Source: Phallus indusiatus (Eukaryota; Basidiomycota; Agaricomycetes; Phallales; Phallaceae). Taken from it: a DNA stretch of 64,000 bases. Position numbers and translations under genes: made by a program. A model generated the notes under the pieces. The model was not told the DNA's origin. It saw only the letters and a list, made by a program, of their open reading frames with translations, and did no database searches. Positions 11,864-23,302 of this stretch are shown one piece after another (position 1 is the stretch's first letter; every line of letters starts with the position of its first letter). The stretch is taken from positions 248,001-312,000 of the forward strand of contig JAQFWX010000029.1 in NCBI GenBank assembly GCA_027605045.1. Reading direction: 5' to 3'.

Positions 11864-13247
11864 TCATAGCCTAGTGATCCACTCATTAATTATCCTAAAA
11901 GATAGTTTTCGCTCTGGATCAAACTGAACCAAACACTGAAAGTCATGAACACCGCTTGGGATTTCACAAAGCTCCACCCTGTCTCCCATATCCTCTTTCA
12001 TACGGGTGTATAGCGTCCTAGTCGCGTCTAACCAGGAATCAGCTGTACCGACGACAATAAGTGTTTTCGGGAAGTTATTGAAATGGACTTTGGGGATATC
12101 CAAACAAGCAGGGGATATGTATGGGTCTGTCCTCGTGGCCATAAGGTCCTCTTCTTCCATACCGACATACGCACGGATGGAGTACCAGGAGTTTCCAGGA
12201 CCTGTTACCGATATAGGCATGATATCTTTGTGAACTAGTGGAAGAGAGGATGAGCCTGGAGTAACGTGCGAGAGACTGAGATCGGCCCAAGGACAGTTGA
12301 TAATAAGACCGCTGGGTAAAGGAAGATCCGGAATGTTGTTTTCGGCTAGATAACGCGCAAGGGCAAGAGTTAGGTTTGATCCGGCTGAGTCCCCTTCAAA
12401 AATGATGTTTTCTGGCGCGTATCCCATGTCGTGGATTAGGTAGCTGTAGCCTGCAATAGCATCGACCAAGGCTGTTGGAAAGGGGTGTGTGGAACGACGC
12501 TCCTTAACGTTCAATTTTGAGATTCGGTATTCGATAGAGAAGAGACGTTTGACGGAATCTGGAGCATTGTCGAGGATGCCTTGGCGGATAGGAGACAGAG
12601 GATCCGATGGATGAGCTGAATAAACGCTGAAACCACCACCTGAACTGAAACATTAGATATCATGATTGTGGCGATCATATTAAGAATTCACCGTGTGTAG
12701 TGTATATTACTTTATCTCGAGCAGTTGGACGGTAGTTTTCATCGTATTTGTCGCCTTCCTTTATGAACCAATAACCAGGTATCTTGACGTACTCGACTCC
12801 TAATTTATCTGCGCGTTCTCGGATAGATCCTTTGACAAACTCAGGTGTACTTTTCACCCATACCGCATGGACGCCTTTTCCTTCCCGGATAGCAAGATGA
12901 TTAGGAGAGTCTACAAGGCCGCCCGTACTTGAACAATCCATTAGATTGAATGTTGAGAAAGAAAAATTGTCTCAAATCGCCTACGCGTAACTGAGACGGA
13001 AATATCTCCTCAGGCCATATACGAAAATACAGCGAGACAAAGACCAAGTTGGTACGGGGCGATTCGACTTCGGGATTAAATAAACAAGCCAATACGGTAC
13101 TCGAAAGAGGAGTGTCGAAAGAACTTCATAGAGAATGTAGAGAGTTTTGAATGGAGGGCGGTGTAGGAGGGTCATGGCCGAGATCAAAGCCACAGAAATG
13201 GCACCGTGACAACGAACGGCCGAGTCAGCTGCACCCTTGCTGTCCAA
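11864..13247 (-). CDS. Alpha/beta hydrolase of the hormone-sensitive-lipase (HSL) type
   Basis: Three exons on the minus strand (13247-12985, 12927-12692, 12639-11864) join in frame to 424 codons. The introns are 57 nt (GTAGGC...TTCAAG) and 52 nt (GTGAAT...GTTCAG); the second lies within the codons of the HGGG oxyanion-hole motif. Also visible are GDSAGSNL with the nucleophile serine near residue 251, GTADSWLDAT carrying the likely acid residue and SGVHDF with the catalytic histidine. The N-terminus has a hydrophobic stretch (TLYILYEVLSTLLFRVPYWLVYLI) suggesting a membrane-anchored esterase or lipase. The substrate is unknown. A second in-frame ATG at 13175 would shorten it by 24 residues. 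Divergently transcribed from Exo70, with about 340 nt between start codons. Confidence 0.88.
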
Positions 13248-13590
13248 TCGCCGTTTCTTTCCGGAATTATAGAAGCGTTTGTGCCTTTCTGAAATTATGT
13301 TGAATTTAACGGATACTTACAATCGTGTCTGGTTTCAACGAAGTTCTGAACCAACCTCGGCTTCGGTCCTGTCCGGATGGCTATAGAAAAGCGACTTCAC
13401 AGTTTGCAACCAGATCCTATTGGAGTACCCGTATCCTGTAATTTGACATAATAATAAGATAAGCCAGCATGATAGAAGCCGCGAAGACGACAAGAACAAA
13501 TTCCAGCAGTGGCGCCAAAAACAGGCTGTAACTAGCGTGACGCTTGCACGTTGAAAACTCAATACTTTTACCACAAACACCTACTTGCCA
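13248..13590. promoter_or_regulatory. Shared upstream region of hydrolase and Exo70
   Basis: Start codons of two divergent genes face away from each other here, so both promoters must lie in about 343 nt. No clear TATA box is visible. An open frame on the minus strand at 13335-13580 shows no domain and I treat it as chance. Confidence 0.5.
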
Positions 13591-16030
13591 ATGGATGACG
13601 AGGCCGCTGATATTGAACTGGTTAGTCGAATTTATACTTATGAATTGTTTAATTCACTATGGCATTAGCTTGAGCAGCATCTCAACAAGACAAAGCTCAT
13701 ATCGCAACGCATGACAGGTATCACTATCCTATTCAACTAATCGTCCTTTTGACAATATACTGACAGATAAGATATAAAGGTATCCTCTCAAAATTCGATA
13801 CTCGACTCGTCAAACTTGAGAAGACTATCCTTCCTCTCCACAAATCAGCGCTTTCTTTGACGAAGATCTCTGACAGTACGGCTCTTTTCGTCCTGATGAT
13901 TGCAAGACCTGGCTCATCGAATGTTTCTAGATATTGATAGGACTTTGAAGAGTATTCAACAGGTAGTCACGAATCAGGAAAATGCGACATCTGAAGAGGC
14001 ACTTATTATGCGTGGGTGCGTCGTCTTTACCTGGTGAAAAGGCTGCATCCCGATCACACTGTTCTCTATAATACAGACCTCAGGCTACCAAACTCTCAGT
14101 GTATACGGATGCTTTGGAAAGACTCAATGCTAATTTCGCTTTTGCACCCGACCGAATGACACCCGATGCTGTATGTTAACTCGCTCATCGTTGCCCTTCG
14201 CAACCAAGACTCACTCCATTCAGACCCGTCTGGTAGAAACAGGTGCCAAAAAGCTGACACAACTATATACTAAACTCGTCGCTGAAGGATCCTCCGGTTC
14301 ACCACCCGAATCGTCACCTCTCATTTCTCCCCGTCCCGTCATCCATGCTCTATCACCCACTCTGACACCTTTGGTAGCTGCACTGCGGGCACTACCGGTA
14401 CCTGCTACTCATCCATCGCATCCGGCTAGTCCTGCTATATGGAATACTCTCAAAGAAGCGCAGAAGGGCTATGCTGAGATGCGTGGACAGTGGTGTAGAA
14501 GGTGTATTGATGCGCAGTCTCATCGTGTGATGGATCGGATTGAGACGATGGAGGCTATTGAGGGTGGAAGAGAATTTGGTCGCTGGGTGGATAATTTCTT
14601 GAATTACATAGAGGTATATCTGATATACTATCTTATACAGTGTTTTTTATGACTGATGTTCTGCTGTTCATATAGGGCGAATATGCGTTGCTGCAAACTA
14701 TGACACCGATACCTAGCTTGAACAATCAAAGCTTTGAAGACTTCATACAACCCTTGATCTCACTTTTCCAATCCGATATGGCAACATTTACGAATCTGAT
14801 CAAGCGTTCTCTTCCTAAATATACATTTCTCGCGTTGTCTGCGTACTCCTCGCTTATGGCGCTACAAAACCGCTGGGCGGATCTTATCACCAAGCCTATC
14901 GCGCGACGCGAAAACGAGCTCAAAGAAGGGTTACATAGTCTGCGTGCGATATGTTTACGGAGTTTCCCAGAGTTTTTGGCAGATATTAAGATGGCTTCTA
15001 TCAAGCCTGCCGAGGCGCAGTTCCTTGGAACGGGTGTGGCTGAGCTGACTGTAAAAGTATGTTGAGATTTCGTTTCTTATTTGCCGGATGATGATGGATT
15101 CACACATACCTTTCTTTCCTCCGCAAAGTCTGTCAACTTTTTGGAACAAGTACCTTTGGTTGAGGAAGCCGTTATTGCTTCTTTGTCTACGTTAGGAGAT
15201 GGTAATTGGAGGATGGGCGAAGGCGTTGGTAAAGGAGGGAAAATCGGTAATAATACCGCGGTTGAGAGTGAAAAGGCACTAGTGGAGCACTTTATTCGTA
15301 GGTTGTCTATAAATAGAAGGACCGGCCCACTGACGAATGCTTTATCTTTATCTTTAGACGACGTGATCATGACACTGGTCAATACTTTGAACACGTTAGC
15401 AAAAGGACGTCGACCACAAATGGGCTCGATCTATTTCCTCAACAACGTATCATTCATTCGGTCTCGCCTACTCGACAATCCCGAAACGTCTATCGATTCG
15501 TTGATAGCAGCGGAAACGCGGAACTTCATCAACTCCAATTTCCGAGTTGCCAAAGCGACATATTTCGACTCCAACTTTTCACCTTTAATCCAATCGCTGG
15601 GAGATGACAAAGAGCGTTCGGGCGGGCTTGTGGGAAGTGGACGGAGCGCTCAGATGAAGGAGAAGTGGAGTCGGTTCTTCAGTGCTTTTGAGGAGCTTGC
15701 TGAGAGACATCGTGTTGCGAGGGTTATGCCTGATGAACCTGAAGGACGGGTTATGCTTCAAGATGAGGCGGTGCGGTTGGTGTTGCCGCTTTTGTTGAGG
15801 TTCACGGAGAAACATAAGGATAAGGAGTTTAGTAAAAGTGGGTCGTTTCGTTTCTTTTCCAGGCGCTAGGAATTTGTGTTGACAATTTCACCTTTTTCTT
15901 CTCAGATCCTCAGAAGTGTACGTGTTGAAATTTGCTTTGTCATTCGATGAATGGTACTGATGTTTGTTTTGTAGATATCAAAGCGACACCGACCGAGGTG
16001 GAGCAACAGATTAAAGACTTTTATCGATGA
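13591..16030 (+). CDS. EXO70: Exocyst complex subunit Exo70
   Basis: Ten exons (13591-13620, 13669-13717, 13780-13875, 13931-14015, 14077-14170, 14224-14613, 14676-15056, 15129-15837, 15906-15917, 15975-16030) join in frame to 633 codons, the usual length for fungal Exo70. The protein starts MDDEAADIELLEQHLNKT, continues with the conserved SKFDTRLVKLEKTILPLH coiled-coil region and ALERLNANFAF, and ends with YIKATPTEVEQQIKDFY, the typical Exo70 C-terminal helix. The family tethers secretory vesicles to the plasma membrane at sites of polarised growth, binding phosphoinositides through its C-terminal bundle. One exon is only 12 nt, so automatic gene finders may miss it. All introns are GT-AG and 48-72 nt. 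A housekeeping gene with no visible lesion. Confidence 0.96.
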
Positions 16031-16628
16031 ATTCTTTCTTAAAGAATGTTAATATGTGCATATGTATTTATGTATTTATGTACTGTATTGTACAAGTTAG
16101 TAGCACCATTTAATAAAAGTCAAAGTTAGACTTCAATCGCGGAGAATTCGAATTCAGTCGCCATCCTTGAACGTCCTAGTCACATTCTGTAATTTCGCGA
16201 TCTCGCGATTCTTTTTCCAAACCTTGTTCATTCGGAGGTGCCAGGGCACTATGTACACGATGAAGTATCTTACAGAATCGACAACACTAACCCAAATTCT
16301 ATCTACTTAAGGAATATCATCATATATAACTCTCCTTTTTTTCATGCTTTAGCTCCATAATGGCAGTTTGTTATGTAAAGTTGACGCAACGCCCTTTTCA
16401 AATGACCAGATAATCATAAATCGAACGCCTATTATACTGATCGTAATTTTAAAGTATAAATATAGGCTGGGGTCAGGCAACATCTCCAATATCATCTCAC
16501 ATCGGCACAGCATTACGCCGCGTGAGATTCACGTGTTTCCCCATTGGTACTCGCTCCTCTCCTTAAACTTCGTACGTGTTCGCATATCGTTTTTCAATCT
16601 TTTTCCTTTTTTCTGTATATCCCTCTTC
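16031..16628. other. Intergenic
   Basis: About 600 nt between Exo70 and the next gene. The frame of the downstream protein is open upstream from 16368, but the coding start at 16629 fits better, because the preceding residues look like translated untranslated region (IIINRTPIILIVILKYKY). A long pyrimidine-rich stretch (about 16550-16627) just before the ATG resembles a fungal leader. Nothing else is recognised. Confidence 0.5.
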
Positions 16629-18362
16629 ATGGCGACGTTCAGCTGGGGCGACACCGCTCGTGCGGCATTCGCAACTTGTCTCACATGCTTTCCGCAATAC
16701 CGACAAAACGCCGAAGACGAGGATGACAACAATAATAGCAATAGCAGTAATAATAATAATAATAATCAACGGAATTCAAGTCGTGATCGAGACGAACTTG
16801 AAAGTCTGCTCCGGAATGCAGAGCACAGCGATGGTGAAATGGATACTGATGCTGTATCTTTGCATTCAAATGTTGGGGATCCGGGAAGGAAGAGGCAGAA
16901 ACAGCGGAGGAGGAGAAGGAAACATCATAATGGGAAGGGCACCATTCGGTTGTTTGGATATGATTTATTTGGGAAGCCTGTTGTTGATCAGGCTGAGGGG
17001 TATTCGGACGGAGACGATGACGCTGATAGTGAACAAAGAAGGATATCGAGGCTTTCGTCTTCGACTTTGGATTCTGACCCTATGCCGGTTGAAGAGGATA
17101 CTATTGCTCGGTTGTCCGCTGGTCGAACCAGACGTCCGAGTCAGAGTCAGAGCCAGACGCAGAGCCAAAGCCAGGTGGAGGCCGCGCCGCAGTCTTCACA
17201 GTCTCAAGACGAGGAAGCCGCTGCCAGAAAAGCTGCACGCAAAGAAAAAAGAAGACAACGAAAATTATCTTCCGCGTTACTTAATGCCGAACAAAGTGTC
17301 GAATTTGAAGGGTTCCAAGGGAGTGGTGGAGATGGTTTAAGCGTGGTGACCGGAGCTCTGTCGCCGTCCTCTCCTTCATCATCCGGGTTACCTCTGCAGC
17401 ACGAAGAAGAGTTTGGAGCGTTTCAAGAAGCACATCAACCTTATTCGAAAAATGACAATCTCAACGTTACTCTTAACAGTCCTTCTCGCGCGACGGCGAT
17501 AGGTGAAGGGTTTGTACGCGTACCACGTACAAATAATGATGTGGAGGACGACGCCGATAACAACGACGCCGATTTTGATGCAGTGGCGTATATCCGTCGT
17601 AACTCGGTAGCTTCCCGATCAGATTCGGGATCTGGAAGTAGATCGCATACTTCAGTATCCATGTCAAGATCTGAAGGAGTAGAAAGCGCACGGGCTCGGG
17701 AGCTTCAATTCCAGTCTCAGTCTCAATCGCAGCTTCATGGCTTGAGATCTCCGTCTTTACTACATGACCCGCGTCAGCACCCTCTTTCTCCTTCAGAACT
17801 TGTTCTACCCGGTTCTGATAAACCATCTAAAAGAACGCGAAGAAGTACGACATCCGGACTGAACGGCGGATCCGATCAACCACTGAGTCCGACAAGCTCG
17901 AGCTCAAGAAAACCACGCAGATCTCGTCGAAGCACAACAGCCGGTTCAACATCTGGCACTTCTTCGTCTCCCACTACGACAACCACCACAATGTCATTCT
18001 CTCCACAACCTCGATCGCCCGATTCATTACCTACCTCAGATTTCAGAATCGTCCAACCTTCGGATAATTATACCCACAACCACAACCACAATCACTTGCG
18101 TATTCCTCAGCATAATCCGGCATTTGAAGGTGTACCGGAAGACGACGGTGAATTCACGGGGTCGTCTCCTCTACCGAGTCCATTCAGATCGCCAGCGTCC
18201 GATCTACCAAAAGTGTTGCCTAGTCCTGGGTTGAGCACCGCTACACTTGATTCAAAAGGAAGTAATACTGGTTTCCCAAGTGTTGGGTTTGGTGGACGAC
18301 GGAACTCTTCTGCGACGGCCAGTATGAGCGGTGCGTTTCTAGCGAGGACTGGGGATGACTGA
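16629..18362 (+). CDS. Conserved-looking low-complexity protein with EFG-F motifs, function unknown
   Basis: A single-exon gene of 577 codons from MATFSWGDTARAAFATC. The N-terminus (CLTCFPQYRQ) and the segment GTIRLFGYDLFGKPVVD look like folded, conserved islands. The rest is disordered: Asn-rich (about residues 35-52, encoded by an AAT repeat), Arg/Lys-rich (KRQKQRRRRRKHH), Ser/Gln repeats and Ser/Thr/Pro-rich tails. Two short motifs, FEGFQG near residue 225 and EEFGAFQ near residue 260, resemble the acidic-phenylalanine motifs that bind clathrin-adaptor ear domains; this points to a trafficking role but is inference only. A basic run (RKAARKEKRRQRK, about residue 200) could also be a nuclear localisation signal. 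Not recognised as a named family. Confidence 0.8.
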   Translation: MATFSWGDTARAAFATCLTCFPQYRQNAEDEDDNNNSNSSNNNNNNQRNSSRDRDELESLLRNAEHSDGEMDTDAVSLHSNVGDPGRKRQKQRRRRRKHHNGKGTIRLFGYDLFGKPVVDQAEGYSDGDDDADSEQRRISRLSSSTLDSDPMPVEEDTIARLSAGRTRRPSQSQSQTQSQSQVEAAPQSSQSQDEEAAARKAARKEKRRQRKLSSALLNAEQSVEFEGFQGSGGDGLSVVTGALSPSSPSSSGLPLQHEEEFGAFQEAHQPYSKNDNLNVTLNSPSRATAIGEGFVRVPRTNNDVEDDADNNDADFDAVAYIRRNSVASRSDSGSGSRSHTSVSMSRSEGVESARARELQFQSQSQSQLHGLRSPSLLHDPRQHPLSPSELVLPGSDKPSKRTRRSTTSGLNGGSDQPLSPTSSSSRKPRRSRRSTTAGSTSGTSSSPTTTTTTMSFSPQPRSPDSLPTSDFRIVQPSDNYTHNHNHNHLRIPQHNPAFEGVPEDDGEFTGSSPLPSPFRSPASDLPKVLPSPGLSTATLDSKGSNTGFPSVGFGGRRNSSATASMSGAFLARTGDD

Positions 18363-18578
18363 ATGTGTTTCTTCTGGGACTTATATACATTTTTTTTTAC
18401 TATCAAGTATGCGCGCCACTCGTTCTACTTCGTTTTCCGTTTTTTTTAGACGCAGTCATGTATTACTCTCTTTTTGACATATAATCTACTTTAGAAAGGG
18501 TTTTGTTGTCCTTGTACAAAACACCCGAGTATTCCAGACGAAAAAAAAAAAACAAGGAAAGCCACAAGAAAAGGCATT

Positions 18579-20607
18579 TCATTCAAAAGCAACCAAAATA
18601 GCCTCTGTCGAACTAATATCGACACCTTGATCCAACTGAATAGTCTGAACAACGCTCTTCCCACTAACAAGCGCATCAGCAGTCTCATACGACTGACCCG
18701 CAAACGTCAAATTCGAAATATCATCCGCATGATTGATAGCAAGCCTGCTAACACTCGCTTTCTCGTATCCACTTAAACCCGACAAAGAGATGTGCACGCT
18801 CGGTCTGGTACCCGTAGAAGACGTAAGCCAGGCGTTGAGGTTGATGAATACGGCGCGTTTGAGCGTGCCGCGTTCGTAGATTGCGTAGCCTGATACGTTT
18901 GGTTCGGTGGAGAGATCGAGTTCGACGATTTGAGCGGTGCTGGAGGAGCCGATTGCGTGGCCGACTAGGATTGCGGCGTAGTAGGCTGGTTGGATTAAGG
19001 CGGGTTGTGGTGGGTTTAGAGGCGATCCGTCGACGGTTGAGCGATTGAGGGATATTGGTTGAATCTAGATGTCGGTTAGTAGTTATTATGGGGTAGAATT
19101 GAGGATAGGACGTACGAAGTTGTATTTGAATCCGATACCTGGTGATGAACTGTTAGATACATCATCACAGGAGAATGAGGAAAACACGAACCTTCATGGA
19201 AGAAGGTTTCAACCATTCTTTGCACAGCTGCTTGAAGAGTATAGTCGATGACCCAGAGCGCCGCACCAGCTGTATTGCTCACACCGGGTGCACCATGACA
19301 CGCGATACTGTTCGTTTCGCCAAGAACGTACGGGAAACCGGTATCAATAACAACTTGCACATCCGATGCAAACACGGTAAGATTGCTTCGCACGGCTGCT
19401 TTACTCATGAATGAGGTTAGAGCAAAGTCGCCGCCGGAACAGAAGGCTCCGGAGTAACGGTGTTGGCTGATTCTACATCGTGTACTTCAGATTGAAATTC
19501 TTGGATGGATAGAAAGAACACGCACTGTTTGATTGCTTTTCCGGCTGTTGTGTTGAGAATTCCAAGATCAAATACTCCGGTGGGTGTGAATCCTTGACCG
19601 GCGAAGGCACAACCTTGGATACCGACACCATTGCCGCCTTTGATACCTGTCGCTTCGACTACTGCACCAGCAATGCTAGACCAGCTACATTACGAAAAGC
19701 AAAGAGCGATTATGATTAGAGAGAGTCAGGTCAGAAACGGAAGACCGGATAACGCTTACTCGGCAACGTAATCCGCTTCAGTCCAGTTTGAAGGGTCTCG
19801 GAGACCATTGTTTCCGTACAAGTCAGCTTCGTTACCTATAATTGGGCCGAAGAATCATATATAACAGCGAAAAGACGTGGCATGAGAATAGAAAATACGA
19901 ACCGACTTCGATCAGGTCCAATCTGACTCCTGATTGCTTGACTTCTGAACTCTCAAACGCCCTTATGATAGATTTAGCCATGTTAACGGCATTCGTGGCA
20001 TTGTTGGCACCGAGATTCACGCCCCACGTCATCTGAGTCCCACGTGGGAGGTACTTGACGAGCGTGTAGTATTCATCTCCAACGGTGATTTGGGTGGCCT
20101 CTGGGTATGGCGTGACTGAATTTGGAGTTGGGAATTCGTCTTCGTTGATCTATGAAATGTGGTACAATATTAATGAATTCGTATCAGCTGAACGGGTAAT
20201 TTCGGGCGGATATGAGACAGAGAGAATGGAAGGTTTGGATACCGACCGTTACGGTTGGAGACCATGTTGTGTGATCTTCTGAGTTGGCACCGACGCGAAT
20301 TTTAGGAGGAGAGCCGGTTAAAGCTTCCAAATTGGTGAGAGCATTGAATGTAAAGTCATTGCGTTCTGTTGTTCCGACCCAGTCTGCGCGATGTTGGACG
20401 AGGGAATAAGTGACTAGATTTATGTAAAATGATGAGGAACATACCTGGCCAGCGATCTTGTTCGATGGAGAATGATAAATGAGTGGATGTGAGGGGCTGA
20501 GCTCCTGAAGGAACGTTCTGGGATAGATTGACGGTGACGTTGTCTGCTGAGGCGAGACCGGTCAGAGCTACAAGGCAAAACGAGAGAACAGCGGATCGAC
20601 AACGCAT
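18579..20607 (-). CDS. Secreted glycoside hydrolase family 79 (beta-glucuronidase-like)
   Basis: Eight exons on the minus strand (20607-20445, 20383-20247, 20149-19903, 19835-19760, 19684-19526, 19472-19192, 19138-19116, 19064-18579) join in frame to 523 codons. A signal peptide (MRCRSAVLSFCLVALTGLAS) is followed by a TIM-barrel region and a C-terminal beta domain of the type found in GH79. The likely acid/base is Glu185 in NEADLYG and the likely nucleophile is Glu313 in VLGETNS, matching the family's NEP and GETN positions, though the first motif has Ala where Pro is common. GH79 enzymes remove glucuronic acid or 4-O-methyl-glucuronic acid from glycans such as arabinogalactan side chains. 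One exon is only 23 nt. The sequence looks intact. Confidence 0.92.
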
Positions 20608-20670
20608 GGCTGTTGCTGTGGGATGGGTGATAACCAGAGTTGGCAGACATCCATTGGGAATGGAGAATCC

Positions 20671-20679
20671 CTTTTATAG
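20671..20679 (-). promoter_or_regulatory. TATA box of the GH79 gene
   Basis: On the minus strand the sequence CCTATAAAAG lies about 65 nt upstream of the GH79 start codon. The spacing fits a fungal core promoter with a short leader. Confidence 0.6.
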
Positions 20680-20689
20680 GCAATGTTTT

Positions 20690-23302
20690 GGTCAAAAAGG
20701 CGTAAATTGAACCAGGCTTCTTGTTTCTGCCTTATTCTATCCGAATTTAAGCGAAACGACTGAATTCATCATTGAATCCCATTTGAGACGTGCGCCCGAT
20801 GCCGGCGGCATAGTTCCGCCTCACTCGTGTTTAGCTGTTCTGTTCAGGGTCCCAAGGTCAATGGAAGCCACTCTACGTGCTGGATTAAAAAAGGATCCAC
20901 GCTACATGCACTGGAATAAGTTTATTTCTTGGTGACGATGAGGGAACTAGGGTAGAATTTTACGTTTGCTCGGCGTGGCAATACATAAAACGTGGATCAG
21001 GTGAGGGTGAGCGAAGAAGTTTGTGGCCAGTGATGGGGAAATGAGTCGAAGCTAGCAGGGTCCCATGGTCAAGCTCCAAGTGGTGGTTTTGAGGCTTTTG
21101 GTTCTGCCAGCACCACACAGGTCCGAACCAGATCAGCTAGTGCGCTAATGACTGGTTCTAGCCACTGCTCACATGTGCGGTGACCAATATGGTTCCACCT
21201 ACACGACGATCACGTGGCGCGCATCATGGCCAAGTAAGAATAACACGTATGGTGAGGATGGCGCCATAAGTAAGTAGGCTTTGAAAATTTGAATTATTGT
21301 GTTGAATGAGCGTATGCCATGTGGTTGGTGTGATGTCGGCAATTATTGATTATGACAGAGGTTGGAGCGCTGTGAGCAGATCGACAAGGAAGTACGTGTT
21401 CAATTGATTCAGGTTGCACATCAAAGATTCCGATAAAGCGCTGATACTTCATTGAGTCTATTTGATACATTCGCGGTTTCATTGACGAAATGAGATTATG
21501 AAGCCTTATTACAAGTGTTCAACTAGAAACCATGAGATGAAGTTATTTCGGTGTTATCTAATAATGGCGTACTGAATTTTAGCTTCATATCATAAGAGCA
21601 TTTTGAGTGAGATTTTCCGGTTAAACTTCTGCGCGATAAACGAGAACGAAACGCACGTACTTTTGGTGGAAGTATGTGGATGAACTGATTTAAGAGGATA
21701 TATGGTTAATTGAATGTGTAATACCAGGGAAGCAAATCACCTAATCAAGATTCTGCCACAGGGCTTTCGGTATCCGCTTTGCATCGTAAGTTCAAGTTTG
21801 TCCGAAGAGTGATGACCAAAAGCACATTGGTCATTCCCTATGTACAGTTAGCTATGATAGATATGTGCCGGTGGGCCAAACGCCAATTTTCAATATAGAC
21901 GAAGTTGCGCGAGGGTAAAGAAACTGGGTCCTGTGCTCGAATTGCCAAAGGTTTCATTCTGAATGTAGGGTGCTTAGCGCTTAATCTGAAAGAACACCAG
22001 ACTAGAAGTCAACCTACATAGTCACTACTGTCAGATGAATCAGACTCACAGATCTAAATCACTTTTGCTAAAAGATATTCAGTGGCGCGTGTACTTCCGA
22101 AAATGGAATAGTATATCCTTGTGCGTATGTAGTATCAGGGGTACCATTGGATCGTTCGCTAGGTATGACTCGATGTTTTGAACGAGGAAGCTTGACGACG
22201 ATACCAGTCATAAGCTATTTTCGCCTGCTAAATACACGAGCTATTCGTTTGTGCCTTCCCAAGTGCAACGAAAGTAGGAAAATAGTGGGTCGAACAACGA
22301 ACGCGTCATTTCATAGGCAGTGGGTAACGTTTTACAATTGCACGAAAGGGATGACAGGATCGCGGTGTATCACGTCTTCATCTGCTCGGAATGTGACTGT
22401 TGGCAGCATTCTTTTGCAATTGGTGTCAGAGCTCTGAATCAAATTAGAAAGATAATATGTATAGACAAACATACCACAACCACAAAGCTTAAATATAAAA
22501 ATGACACAACCACAACATATTTTCAGACCAAGCCATGCGTATGCAGCATTAGCTCTGGAGTCTGACTAGATTGAAGCAAGAGCAGTGCACGCGTGACATC
22601 CGTGACATCCGTATGTACGCTTGTGGTCTTCTTTGTTCTTCGTAAACCTGAGGCTGTTTTCGAGCTGTTTTGAGGCTTAACGTTAACGTCTTCCAGCATC
22701 ATAACAAAAACAAACGACGGAATGGCATTAGATGGTATTAAGTGTGTATGTATAACAATGTTGTCCCTCAACTTTTAGTATAAACTTGTTGATATTTTTT
22801 GTGGTTTGCCCGTGATGTCGTTTCACCGTAGGATGGTCCACAAGGCCGACGCAGGCACTGTGGGGGACGTTGGGCAGATAATCGAGCTCATAGCGAAGTT
22901 GAAACACCTTACGGTCCTAAATGCACCTTTGTTGATCGTTGGCATGAATACACAGCTTTATCCCGCTCTGGCCTCTATTGAATGTGGCTGAGATCATAAT
23001 TGACGACGACGCGCACTTACCTCGAAATCATAATCAGCTTCTTTTTATCATCATGACATTTTATGATAAATTAAAGAGATGGCGTTGAAGAAGCACATGT
23101 CTGCTCTCGGTATTGCTTGAGCGAGGGCCTATTTAGAAAAACCTTTCAACCCGGTAATACCGCACCTGTCTCGAAGTCGCCCTCTGTTTTCGTGTTCGTG
23201 GCAACGCATCGGAAATCATAGCACAGGATAGCTTCACTCTTACAATACTTGAAAACAGCTACGAACCTCTCCTTTCAAGAATGAACCGTCAAGCTCGACA
23301 AG
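20690..23302. other. Gene-poor stretch
   Basis: About 2.6 kb without a supported gene. Short frames at 22147-22437 and 22806-22991 have no recognisable domain. The latter contains LIAKLKHLTVLNAP, which faintly resembles an LRR or F-box relic but is too short to call. No terminal inverted repeats or LTR ends were found. Confidence 0.5.

Noticed and set aside
13335..13580. Minus-strand frame of 81 codons with hydrophobic residues upstream of Exo70
   Set aside because: It occupies the short promoter region between two divergent genes and has no recognisable feature or splice link to the hydrolase.
22806..22991. Possible LRR/F-box fragment (LIAKLKHLTVLNAP)
   Set aside because: Only about 60 codons with one weak motif; no start context, splice partner or similarity to the F-box genes in the window that I can see.
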